DNA of 21,734 nt from a virus. The notes under the pieces are model-generated. The model was not told the DNA's origin and searched no databases. It saw nothing but the letters and a program-made list of their open reading frames with translations. Positions 14,084 through 20,664 of the stretch are shown piece after piece. The position numbers were made by a program, and so were the translations under genes. Location: positions 1 to 21,734 of the IMG/VR virus record IMGVR_UViG_3300028829_007990; one strand, 5' to 3'. Position 1 is the first letter of the stretch. Every line of letters begins with the position of its first letter.

Positions 14084-14508
14084 TGTTATATATATCAGAA
14101 ATTTTTAACGAATTTGAAGAAGCAAAAACTAAGAAGGAAAAACAGGATATCTTAATAAAATATTCAGGAGATAAAACATTCTTAACTATTATGAGTGGTG
14201 TATTTGATCCTAGAATAGAATTTATTAAAGTTCCTAAAAAATTGCAATACAAAGAAAGTGATTCTCCGTATGGGTTCGCTTATACGACATTGGCGTATGA
14301 GCATAGACGACTAGCATGGTTATTGGAAAGTTCTACTATGGAACCAGAAAATAAATTATCGCTGTTACTAGACTTACTAGAAAATCTACATGCAGAAGAA
14401 TCAAAAATCTTATTGGGTATGGTCAAGAAGAAATTAAAAGTTAGTGGTCTTACTCCAAAGTTAGTTAAAGAAGTATTTCCACAACTCTTTCCAAAAGTTG
14501 AAAAATAA
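14083..14508 (+). CDS. Conserved T4-like phage protein (DUF6433-like)
   Basis: 141 residues, alpha-helical. The pattern AKTKKEKQDILIKY, FDPRIEF, LLDLLENLHAEES and GLTPKLVKEVFPQLF matches a family present in T4-like cyanophages and relatives, which I recall as DUF6433. Function not known. Its ATG overlaps the RNase H stop by one base (TAATG), and its own stop overlaps the zinc-ribbon gene the same way, placing it firmly in the replication operon. Confidence 0.75.
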   Translation: MLYISEIFNEFEEAKTKKEKQDILIKYSGDKTFLTIMSGVFDPRIEFIKVPKKLQYKESDSPYGFAYTTLAYEHRRLAWLLESSTMEPENKLSLLLDLLENLHAEESKILLGMVKKKLKVSGLTPKLVKEVFPQLFPKVEK

Positions 14509-14762
14509 TGCCTCAATACGATTATCAATGTAGTAAATGCGAACACTTATTTGTAGAAGTTCATAGTATAGAGGATAGAGAAATACCAACTACGAAACCT
14601 TGTCCAAGTTGCAAAAAGAAAAAAGTTTCTAAGTTGATATCATCACCAATGGTTTGTGATCCAGTTCGAGTTGGTGTTTTAAAGCCACCATCCGACTTTA
14701 CAAACCATATATTAAAACCAATGAAGGAAAGGTATAAAGACAACAACATCAAACTAAGGTAA
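14508..14762 (+). CDS. FmdB-like zinc-ribbon protein
   Basis: 84 residues. The start MPQYDYQCSKCEHLFVEV and the second knuckle CPSCKKKKVSKLIS form a four-cysteine zinc ribbon of the FmdB/regulatory type (C8, C11, C32, C35). These small proteins are widespread and poorly understood; a regulatory or nucleic-acid role is usually assumed. The C-terminus is basic. Start is the TAATG overlap. Confidence 0.82.
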   Translation: MPQYDYQCSKCEHLFVEVHSIEDREIPTTKPCPSCKKKKVSKLISSPMVCDPVRVGVLKPPSDFTNHILKPMKERYKDNNIKLR

Positions 14763-14764
14763 CA

Positions 14765-15295
14765 ATGAAACTAGCAGAAAATTTTACGTTAGAAGAACTT
14801 ACTAAATCTAGAACAGCATTGCGGAATGATATAGATAATATTCCAAATTCAGAACATATTGAGAATTTAAAAGCATTGTGTGGTAATATTCTACAACCAG
14901 TAAGAAATCATTATGGACAAGTTGTTACAGTAAATTCTGGTTTTAGATGTGAAGCATTAGAAAAAATATTAACACATAAATCTTATATAAGGTGGTGTGA
15001 AAAAAGAAAACTTGAAGTAAATGAAGAGTCATGGGAAAAGTATTTTGAAGGTAAATCACACCCGAAAGGAGAAGCCGGAGATATAGAAATAATTGGAATT
15101 CCAAATATTGAATTGGCATATTGGATTCGTGATAATTTAGAGTTCGATCAATTGATATTGGAATTTTATAATCCAGCCGATCCGCAAGGTGGTTGGGTTC
15201 ATGTTTCATATAATATGATTCATAATCGAAAACAAGTACTAACCATTTCCAAAGGGGGAGTTGTATATGGATTACCAGAACGTCATGTTATCTGA
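14765..15295 (+). CDS. M15-type zinc D-Ala-D-Ala peptidase (endolysin candidate)
   Basis: 176 residues. Zinc ligands H99 and D106 lie in SHPKGEAGD and H146 in WVHVSY; SGFR at 58-61 is the usual substrate-side motif. Such phage peptidases cleave peptidoglycan stem peptides and commonly act as endolysins. Between SGFR and SHPKGEAGD there is about 20 residues more than usual (roughly 68-97), rich in charged and aromatic residues. No signal peptide or membrane segment is seen, so release would need a holin; none is obvious next door. Confidence 0.87.
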   Translation: MKLAENFTLEELTKSRTALRNDIDNIPNSEHIENLKALCGNILQPVRNHYGQVVTVNSGFRCEALEKILTHKSYIRWCEKRKLEVNEESWEKYFEGKSHPKGEAGDIEIIGIPNIELAYWIRDNLEFDQLILEFYNPADPQGGWVHVSYNMIHNRKQVLTISKGGVVYGLPERHVI

Positions 15296-15485
15296 TAGCA
15301 CTACAGAAAAAAAACCAGACGATTCAGGAGATAAGATAATCCCATTAATTGATTTTAATGATACAGAATATAGTTTAATATTAGATTTAGTACAAACACA
15401 TTTAGATAAAAGACAAGGACATGATACAGTAGCATATAGACAAATACATAGAAAATTAAAATATAATGCACAACATAATTCTTAA
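15267..15485 (+). CDS. Short protein of unknown function
   Basis: 72 residues from ATG 15267 with RBS AAAGGGGGAG (about 15250-15259), overlapping the peptidase end by 29 nt in another frame. The acidic first half (STTEKKPDDSGDK) is followed by a helix-like ILDLVQTHLDKRQ and a His/Gln-rich tail. It is not a holin by hydrophobicity. Function unknown. Confidence 0.65.
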   Translation: MDYQNVMLSDSTTEKKPDDSGDKIIPLIDFNDTEYSLILDLVQTHLDKRQGHDTVAYRQIHRKLKYNAQHNS

Positions 15486-15501
15486 CATATGAGGTATTAT
15501 T

Positions 15502-15927
15502 ATGACTATGACCGATGCACAATTAAAAGAATTAGAACGAGAATTTAAACTACCAAAAATATTCACGGAGTATGCTAAGTGGGAAAATTGCCACACAAAT
15601 ATTTTTGGAAAAGAACTTGACCACATGCCAAATTTCCATACGGATTATAATGATTTTTATAATCAATTATATCCTACTATGAATTATTATGGGTTTGTAT
15701 TGCTATTCAAAGAACATGATGATCGAATAGAGATTGGTTGGATTAGTCGAGTTTGGAATATTTACACACGATGCTTTACTCCAATACATTGTAAAAACTT
15801 CTTAAAAGCTGGTACAGTGTCTGCTATTAACGCTCTAAGAGAGGTACAACTAAAAGAGAATAATGAAACAAAAAGAATATCTGGAAAAGAAAAAGAAACA
15901 AGTAAAAATGAGAATGGAGAAGAATGA
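15502..15927 (+). CDS. Phage protein of unknown function
   Basis: 141 residues from ATG 15502 with GAGG upstream. Aromatic-rich in the middle (YNDFYNQLYPTMNYYGFV, VWNIYTRCF), then a polar Lys/Glu/Asn-rich tail of about 30 residues that looks disordered. No known motif. The tail overlaps the next ORF. Confidence 0.65.
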   Translation: MTMTDAQLKELEREFKLPKIFTEYAKWENCHTNIFGKELDHMPNFHTDYNDFYNQLYPTMNYYGFVLLFKEHDDRIEIGWISRVWNIYTRCFTPIHCKNFLKAGTVSAINALREVQLKENNETKRISGKEKETSKNENGEE

Positions 15928-16078
15928 TTATATTTCTAAATTGAAAGCCCGAATTAAGGAATTGGAAGATCGGGTTAGTAGATTAGAAAGAGACAAATAT
16001 ACATTACCAGTACCACATATTCCTCCATATACACCTTGGAAACCGGGAGATTATATCGTATGGGCAAAACCTTTATAA
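15863..16078 (+). CDS. Short coiled-coil protein with Pro-rich tail
   Basis: 71 residues from ATG 15863 (RBS-like AAGAGA), but ATGs at 15908 and 15914 are also possible and would shorten the overlap with the previous gene. KLKARIKELEDRVSRLERDK (about 26-45) is a heptad coiled coil, followed by a proline- and tryptophan-rich tail (VPHIPPYTPWKPGDY). An oligomeric scaffold or adaptor shape; function unknown. Confidence 0.6.
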   Translation: MKQKEYLEKKKKQVKMRMEKNDYISKLKARIKELEDRVSRLERDKYTLPVPHIPPYTPWKPGDYIVWAKPL

Positions 16079-16096
16079 TATACTTGAAAATAATAC

Positions 16097-16123
16097 TTGA
16101 CAAAAATGGTATCATATGATAAT
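16097..16123 (+). promoter_or_regulatory. Possible promoter with embedded palindrome before tRNA-Cys
   Basis: TTGACA at 16097-16102 is followed after 15 nt by GATAAT (16118-16123), a short spacer. Between them lies the perfect palindrome TATCATATGATA (16110-16121), a possible operator. It would transcribe tRNA-Cys and the genes after it. Confidence 0.4.
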
Positions 16124-16146
16124 TTGTATCAGACAATTGAGAGCGA

Positions 16147-16222
16147 GCTAGGGTGGCTGAATCGGTATGGCGTTGGATTGCAAACCCAAAGAATGCGGGT
16201 TCAAGTCCCGTCCCTATCTCCA
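16147..16222 (+). tRNA. tRNA-Cys(GCA)
   Basis: GCTAGGG (16147-16153) pairs with CCCTATC with one mismatch at the second pair. The anticodon loop TTGCAAA gives GCA (16180-16182); the last stem pair is A-C. T-arm is GCGGG-TTCAAGT-CCCGT. The discriminator is T, a known cysteine identity base, and CCA is encoded. The two mismatches may mark some decay or editing, but the fold is otherwise sound. Confidence 0.9.
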
Positions 16223-16260
16223 AATATTATATTATGAAGAATAAAAAAAGGAAAAAGAAA

Positions 16261-16446
16261 ATGACTATTCAAAAGGTTGATAAAACTGATGGTGTCAAAC
16301 GTATCAAAATCATGAAAGCCAATCCAGTAGCAAAGGCTATGCAGAATAAACGATTTCATGAAAAAGTGAAATCTCCCATCAATGAATACAATCGAGCTAA
16401 GAATAAGAAAATTTCGAGACAAGATTTTTATATGGACGAATATTAA
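16261..16446 (+). CDS. Small basic protein of unknown function
   Basis: 61 residues from ATG 16261, chosen for AAGGAA upstream; an in-frame ATG at 16234 has no RBS. Very basic (KRIKIMKANPVAKAMQNKRF, EYNRAKNKK), probably binding nucleic acid or ribosomes. NPVAKAM followed by a Lys/Arg-rich tail recalls very small T4-like phage proteins of unknown role. Confidence 0.65.
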   Translation: MTIQKVDKTDGVKRIKIMKANPVAKAMQNKRFHEKVKSPINEYNRAKNKKISRQDFYMDEY

Positions 16447-16453
16447 TTGATTT

Positions 16454-16517
16454 GCCGGAGTGGTAGCATTTTTGAGGTTGGTTCATAACTGACTCGATTG
16501 CAACCTATCACTCCGGC
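16454..16517 (+). other. Structured RNA element, tRNA-like
   Basis: GCCGGAGTG (16454-16462) pairs perfectly with CACTCCGGC (16509-16517). Inside it, GTTGG/CTGAC (16477-16481/16489-16493) encloses a 7-nt loop TTCATAA with CAT in the anticodon position. An alternative inner stem is AGGTTG/CAACCT (16475-16480/16501-16506). At 64 nt plus no CCA it is too short for a normal tRNA, and T-arm and D-arm are not formed. It lies 29 nt before the next start, so it may be a tRNA relic or a leader structure. Confidence 0.55.
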
Positions 16518-16546
16518 ATTGCTTTAACTTTAGGAGAATGTTAAAA

Positions 16547-16852
16547 ATGAATAATACTCCAATTCATACACTACATCGAATAGATGGACCGGAGACAAGT
16601 AAAGAAGCCGCCGAATCCTTAAAAAATCTCAATAATTTAGAGAAAGAGGTTTATACGGTCATTGAATATCATGGAAGTTCTGGATGTATCTCTGATCAGG
16701 TTCGAGAATCATTTCCTAATCTATCTTATTCGTCCGTAACTGCAAGGTATAAAGCATTATCTGACAAGGGGTGGATATCATACACCGGGACAAAAAAACC
16801 CGGAAATAGTGGAAGAAACCAACGGGTAATGATATCTACTAAATTTTTATAG
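16547..16852 (+). CDS. Winged-helix DNA-binding protein candidate
   Basis: 101 residues. ATG 16547 is preferred over 16538 because AGGAG (16532-16536) lies 10 nt upstream. The middle reads as a winged helix: EKEVYTVIEYHGSSGCISDQV, SYSSVTARYKALSDKGWI (recognition helix) and a beta wing (YTGTKKPGNSGRNQRVMIS). A transcription regulator for phage genes is the natural inference; no ligand domain is present. Confidence 0.72.
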   Translation: MNNTPIHTLHRIDGPETSKEAAESLKNLNNLEKEVYTVIEYHGSSGCISDQVRESFPNLSYSSVTARYKALSDKGWISYTGTKKPGNSGRNQRVMISTKFL

Positions 16853-16862
16853 GAGTAATTTT

Positions 16863-17147
16863 ATGTGGATTCAAAGTTTAATGGGAATTGTTGGGTTTAT
16901 ATTAATATTTGGAATTGTCTTGTTTTTATCTAAGATTATTTTAAAAATATTTTATCCAAAAACTGCAAAAGAACTTGCGAAGGATAATTTAAAAACCCAA
17001 ATTGAAAGGCTAGAAGTATTGAAGCAAAAAATTGAAGAGAAAAGAATTGAAACAGATTTGAGAAAGGATGAAATAAAGTACGAAAAAGAAATCATTTCAG
17101 CAAACGAAAAACTTGCTGGACTGAAAGAAAAACTTAACTCGTTATAA
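16863..17147 (+). CDS. Membrane-anchored coiled-coil protein
   Basis: 94 residues from ATG 16863 with AGGAG upstream. An N-terminal hydrophobic segment (residues about 6-30, LMGIVGFILIFGIVLFLSKI) is followed by a long charged helix with heptads (LKTQIERLEVLKQKIEEKR, EKEIISANEKLAGLKEKL). The predicted topology is an inner-membrane anchor with a coiled coil in the cytoplasm or periplasm. It sits 30 nt before the SPFH gene, suggesting a partner role. Confidence 0.75.
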   Translation: MWIQSLMGIVGFILIFGIVLFLSKIILKIFYPKTAKELAKDNLKTQIERLEVLKQKIEEKRIETDLRKDEIKYEKEIISANEKLAGLKEKLNSL

Positions 17148-17177
17148 TATTATTAATTTAATCATGGAGTATTAAAG

Positions 17178-18440
17178 ATGAAACTTAAAATTACAGTATT
17201 TGCAGTTTTTATCTCAGCAATTATCGCTGGAGTATTTGGCACACGTATTGTTGAAACGGTAGGAAAGGGAACTTATCAGATTAAACAGGCCGCCGTTTCT
17301 GGTGAAATGACCGCACATATGCAACCGGGTATGTATGGACAATGGTTTGGTGATATTCAAGTTTGGCCTAAATCGGAAACATTTTATTTCACTAAAGATA
17401 ATGTAGAAGGTGGTTCGAGCGATACTAGTGTTCAAGTACGGTTTGCTGATGGTTCGGAAACTGGAATTTCGGGTACAATGCGATATGCATTACCCACTTC
17501 GCCAGAACAGGCTATTGGTCTAATTACGCACCATGCATATATGTCGCCAGAAGACCTAGAAGCTAAATTGATCTTACCGATTGTACGAAAAGCATTGATC
17601 AATACTGCTAATCTTATGACTGCTAGAGAATCTTACGCAGAAAAGAAAACAGACTTCTTTACAATGGCAAGAGATCAGGTTGAATATGGAATGTATTTGA
17701 CCGAAGAATATGAAAAAGAAGTAGTCGATCCAACCGATCCGTCTGGTCTTACTAAAATTAAAATCTTCGCAAAACGTCCGAGGGTTGATAAGAAAACTGG
17801 AATTATTTTGAGGGAAGCAAATCATCCTCTGAATAATACTGGTATTCGGATTGTCAATTTCGAAGTAAAACAGTTCGATTATCCAGACCGGGTACGAAAA
17901 CAGATTGCCCAACAGCAAGAAAATTTGATGGCTATCGCTACTGCTAAATCTCTTGCTAAAAAAGCAGAACAGGATGCTATTACTGTAGAGCAAGAAGGTT
18001 TGGCTAACGTGATGAAAGCCAAATATTTAGAAGAGGAAGTAAAAGTTAAAGCTGTTGTTGTTGCGGAACGAGATAAAGAAGTTGCGGAACTTCATGCTCA
18101 TAAAGAACTTGAAGTTGCAAAACTCGCTAGACAGGCCGCAAAAGAAACTAAACAACAGTTGATTCTTTTGGGTCAAGGTGAATCGGAACGAAAGAAGTTG
18201 GTAATGAGTGCCGATGGTGCGTTAGCACAAAAACTTGAAGCGTGGGTAAATGTTAATGCAAATTACGCTACGGCTCTAGAAAAGAATGCACAAAAACTTG
18301 TTCCAAATATTGTCATGGGTCAATCTGGTAAGTCTGGAAATGTATCTCCAGTTACCGATTTTATGGACTTGATTAAAATCAAGACCGCAAATGATCTTCA
18401 TTTGGATATGACAATGGGTTCTAACAAGAATCGCAAATAA
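17178..18440 (+). CDS. SPFH/Band 7 (prohibitin-flotillin-like) membrane protein
   Basis: 420 residues from ATG 17178 (GGAG upstream). The hydrophobic N-terminus (about 4-20) anchors it to the membrane. The SPFH-type domain covers about 25-240, with VQVRFADGSETGISGTMRY and VNFEVKQFDYPDRVRKQIA. It is followed by a long Ala/Glu/Lys-rich coiled coil (about 245-345, e.g. AKSLAKKAEQDAITVEQEG) of the kind that lets these proteins form large rings. In bacteria, SPFH proteins (HflK/C, QmcA, flotillins) organise membranes and control proteases such as FtsH. A phage copy may protect the infected cell's membrane or restrain host proteolysis. This is inference. It is the last gene before a strong terminator. 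Confidence 0.85.
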   Translation: MKLKITVFAVFISAIIAGVFGTRIVETVGKGTYQIKQAAVSGEMTAHMQPGMYGQWFGDIQVWPKSETFYFTKDNVEGGSSDTSVQVRFADGSETGISGTMRYALPTSPEQAIGLITHHAYMSPEDLEAKLILPIVRKALINTANLMTARESYAEKKTDFFTMARDQVEYGMYLTEEYEKEVVDPTDPSGLTKIKIFAKRPRVDKKTGIILREANHPLNNTGIRIVNFEVKQFDYPDRVRKQIAQQQENLMAIATAKSLAKKAEQDAITVEQEGLANVMKAKYLEEEVKVKAVVVAERDKEVAELHAHKELEVAKLARQAAKETKQQLILLGQGESERKKLVMSADGALAQKLEAWVNVNANYATALEKNAQKLVPNIVMGQSGKSGNVSPVTDFMDLIKIKTANDLHLDMTMGSNKNRK

Positions 18441-18458
18441 TCCTATCTGGCATAATAT

Positions 18459-18497
18459 AAAAGGTGGGTAGAGACTTTACCCACCTTTTCTTTTTTT
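18459..18497 (+). terminator. Strong rho-independent terminator
   Basis: A 12-bp stem (AAAAGGTGGGTA at 18459-18470 with TACCCACCTTTT at 18478-18489), 7-nt loop, followed by CTTTTTTT. It closes the operon after the SPFH gene. Confidence 0.95.
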
Positions 18498-18507
18498 GGA
18501 ATTTATT

Positions 18508-18774
18508 ATGAAATTATATCTGATAAAATATAAAGATTCTGGAACCTATCATAAAAAAGTTTGGGTTAATCCGGGGCATTTAAAACTTCATCTGAGAACT
18601 TGTAAGTTACGGTCTATATCAAACCACCATTGGGATGAAGAAGAACAAGAAGAAGATAAAAAATTTAATAAAAAAATCCTAGATAATATTGAGATGCATA
18701 TAATCGATGTTGAAGAACATCCACCAGTAGTAGTTCAACTTGAACTAGACGACAAGAACGAATGGAACGTATGA
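18508..18774 (+). CDS. Phage protein of unknown function
   Basis: 88 residues from ATG 18508; the frame is open back to a TTG at 18496 within the terminator tail. MKLYLIKYKDSGTYHKKVWV starts a beta-like N-terminus. The middle holds HLRTCKLRSISNHHWDEEE and is then strongly acidic. Only a weak RBS (GGA) is visible. No promoter was identified between the terminator and this gene, so expression may rely on read-through or an unseen phage promoter. The stop overlaps the SLOG gene start (ATGA). Confidence 0.65.
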   Translation: MKLYLIKYKDSGTYHKKVWVNPGHLKLHLRTCKLRSISNHHWDEEEQEEDKKFNKKILDNIEMHIIDVEEHPPVVVQLELDDKNEWNV

Positions 18775-19169
18775 AAATAAAAATTTTGATAACAGGTGGT
18801 AGGGATTTTACAGATAATGAATTTATTGATTTGATATTAAATAAATATTACGTTGATTATAATGAAGAGATTTCATTAGTCTTGGGTGGAGCCTCTGGAG
18901 CAGATACGTTAGCCGCATGTTGGGCCGAACATAACAAAGTAGATCATCAGATTATATATGCCAAGTGGAAAAAATATGGTAGATATATGGCTGGTCGAAT
19001 TCGTAACAAAGAAATGGCTGATACCAAACCAGATTTTGCAATTGCGTTTCCGGGTGGAAATGGAACAGCGAATATGAAAAGTATTTGTAATGAAAGAAAT
19101 ATAATAGTAATCGAACCCGAATATCATACCGACTTGGATATATCTGATAATAGATATATAGAAATGTAA
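18771..19169 (+). CDS. SLOG-family protein (DUF2493/YAcAr-like)
   Basis: 132 residues from ATG 18771, overlapping the previous stop. LITGGRDFTD near residue 6, VLGGASGADTLAACWA (about 39-54), WKKYGRYMAGRIRNKEMAD (about 67-85) and AFPGGNGTANM (about 94-104) are the signature steps of the Rossmann-like SLOG fold (GGRDF and GAxGAD motifs). SLOG proteins bind nucleotides or their derivatives and occur in sensing or processing systems. Here it begins a cluster with a GGQ domain and a phosphatase, but its ligand is unknown. Confidence 0.85.
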   Translation: MKIKILITGGRDFTDNEFIDLILNKYYVDYNEEISLVLGGASGADTLAACWAEHNKVDHQIIYAKWKKYGRYMAGRIRNKEMADTKPDFAIAFPGGNGTANMKSICNERNIIVIEPEYHTDLDISDNRYIEM

Positions 19170-19516
19170 TGAGAGAACATATATTTGGAATGACAAAAAA
19201 GGATTTTGAGATCAGTTTTTATTCTGGGTCTGGTGCTGGTGGACAACACAGAAACAAACACAAAAATTGTGTTAGAATATTCCATAGAGCAAGTGGGGTG
19301 ATGGCTACTGGTGCTGATTCAAAAAGTCTTGAACAAAATAAAAAGAACGCATTTAAAAGACTAACCAACAACGATAAATTTAAACAATGGATAAAAGTAG
19401 AGTTAGCAAAAAGAGCGTCTGCTTTTGATGAAATGAACAAAAAAATTAATGATATAGTGGATGTTGCCATGCGTGAAGAAAATCTAAAAATTGAATATGG
19501 AGAAGACATTAAATGA
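19169..19516 (+). CDS. Stand-alone GGQ-domain (release-factor-like) protein
   Basis: 115 residues. FYSGSGAGGQHRNKHKNCVR (about 17-36) carries the GGQ loop (24-26) that triggers peptidyl-tRNA hydrolysis, in the RF-1 domain context also found in ArfB/YaeJ and PrfH-like proteins. It lacks the codon-recognition domains of RF1/RF2. After the catalytic core, the C-terminus is helical with a Lys-rich segment (NDKFKQWIKVELAKR) and an acidic end, so it differs from the basic tail of ArfB that enters the mRNA channel. ATG overlaps the SLOG stop (TAATG). Function inferred: release of stalled or damaged ribosomes. Confidence 0.85.
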   Translation: MREHIFGMTKKDFEISFYSGSGAGGQHRNKHKNCVRIFHRASGVMATGADSKSLEQNKKNAFKRLTNNDKFKQWIKVELAKRASAFDEMNKKINDIVDVAMREENLKIEYGEDIK

Positions 19517-20022
19517 TATTTAAAATTTTTAGCCAACAAAACATAGAAAAATATATCGGGGATCAACCATATGTATTAATATCAATTGCCGGGAAACATC
19601 CTGATGGTAGTCATGGGTTCGCAGAATTACTAGCCGATCCAAACAGGATGGATGTATTACAATTAACGTTTGATGACGTGAGTGATAATAAAGATTGGGA
19701 AGGTAATATTGATCCTGATATAATTCCATTTAACGAATCACACGCAAGAGACATTATAGATTTTACTGAATATTATGAAGATAATATAGATTTAATTTGT
19801 GTGAATTGTTATGCTGGAATATCTCGTAGTTCTGGAGTTGCTAGTGCGTTATCAGTTATTAGAAATGGTAGTCGAAGTGATAATTGGATTTGGGATTCTC
19901 CAAAATATTATCCAAATTATCTGGTGTATAAAACGTTGTTGAAAGTATGGCAAGATAATTGGACGGATGATGATGAAGAATCTTTGAAAGCGAAGTTACA
20001 TGAGAAAGGAATTACTGTATGA
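19513..20022 (+). CDS. Cys-dependent protein phosphatase-like (DSP/PTP fold)
   Basis: 169 residues. The P-loop CYAGISRS has C99 and R105 (C-x5-R), preceded by a hydrophobic strand (LICVN) as in tyrosine and dual-specificity phosphatases. FDDV near 53-56 could supply the general acid. HARDIIDFTEYY resembles the helix before the P-loop. A phosphatase of this kind may remove phosphates from proteins, RNA ends or nucleotides. It is coupled to both neighbours by ATGA overlaps. The usual His before the Cys is replaced by Asn, so activity should not be taken for granted. Confidence 0.78.
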   Translation: MIFKIFSQQNIEKYIGDQPYVLISIAGKHPDGSHGFAELLADPNRMDVLQLTFDDVSDNKDWEGNIDPDIIPFNESHARDIIDFTEYYEDNIDLICVNCYAGISRSSGVASALSVIRNGSRSDNWIWDSPKYYPNYLVYKTLLKVWQDNWTDDDEESLKAKLHEKGITV

Positions 20023-20405
20023 AATTATTGGGTGAATATTTTAAATTACAAAATGAAATTTATGAATATTTCGGATATCAAGAAGATTGGGTTGTTATTC
20101 CTATGGAGTCAAAACTAAATTATTTTTGGTATATTGATCCGACTGAAAAAGATCATGTAATATATTGGGAATCTAAAAAAGATGTTGTGGAGTTGGGTCA
20201 GTGGTATCAAGATGGAATATACACACAACGATTTTTACCTAAGTGGGTTTATCGTGGTCCTGAATTCACAATGATTTGTACAAACCCCGGAGTAGATGGT
20301 AATAAATTTTTATCAGTATTTGATAATACAAAAGAACATAAATCAATACCAACATATCTTCAAGATGGTATTACAAAATTGGATGGTATGTACAACATAG
20401 TATAA
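20019..20405 (+). CDS. Phage protein of unknown function
   Basis: 128 residues from ATG 20019 (ATGA overlap with the phosphatase stop). Aromatic-rich (LNYFWYIDPTEKDHVIYWES, VELGQWYQDGIYTQRF) and apparently a single beta-rich domain. Its stop is 3 nt before the first paired base of the tmRNA, so the gene and the RNA are physically packed together. No domain recognised. Confidence 0.7.
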   Translation: MKLLGEYFKLQNEIYEYFGYQEDWVVIPMESKLNYFWYIDPTEKDHVIYWESKKDVVELGQWYQDGIYTQRFLPKWVYRGPEFTMICTNPGVDGNKFLSVFDNTKEHKSIPTYLQDGITKLDGMYNIV

Positions 20406-20406
20406 T
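20379..20406 (+). promoter_or_regulatory. Possible tmRNA promoter at end of preceding gene
   Basis: A perfect -10 box TATAAT (20401-20406) spans the stop of the preceding gene, with a poor -35 candidate TTGGAT (20379-20384) at 16 nt. Transcription would begin near 20413, inside the P2 helix, giving a near-mature 5' end. Read-through from the operon is the alternative. Confidence 0.45.
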
Positions 20407-20471
20407 ATTGCTGTATAATCTTATTGACGAAAGTATTTAAGACGTGGGTTCGATACCCACCGCCTCCACCA

Positions 20472-20573
20472 TAAGAGTGTATTGTTCATGGTTGAAACCC
20501 CATCTAGTTTATTATTCTGACATGTCGAAATTGGATAATAATCAAAACGAGAAGTGCAATACACTTTTTTCAT
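20472..20573 (+). other. Intervening segment of permuted tmRNA
   Basis: 102 nt between the encoded CCA and the 5' G, expected to be removed by processing. AAGAGTGTATTG (20473-20484) pairs with CAATACACTTTT (20557-20568) over 12 positions with one G-U, bringing the two pieces together. A second hairpin TTATTATTC/GGATAATAA lies at 20509-20517/20533-20541. No ORF is evident. Confidence 0.85.
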
Positions 20574-20664
20574 GGGGGCGAACTGGATTCGATTGGATAT
20601 AATAATCTTTAAGACAGCACTAGGATGATAGTTGGCCTAGTAAAAAATCTATCAGATTATAAAT

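Noticed and set aside
15267-15485. Holin partner for the M15 peptidase
   Set aside because: The downstream overlapping protein has no hydrophobic segment, so it is not a holin.
16454-16517. Functional tRNA-Met
   Set aside because: No CCA, no T-arm, D-arm region too short; kept only as a structured element.
17574-17993. Long open frame on the - strand opposite the SPFH gene
   Set aside because: Composition (Phe/Ser/Ile-rich) is that of an antisense shadow; no RBS or promoter, and the + strand gene is well supported.
20444-20471. Isolated tRNA 3' half, at first sight a decayed tRNA
   Set aside because: Its acceptor strand pairs perfectly with GGGGGCG at 20574-20580 and the rest fits a permuted tmRNA.
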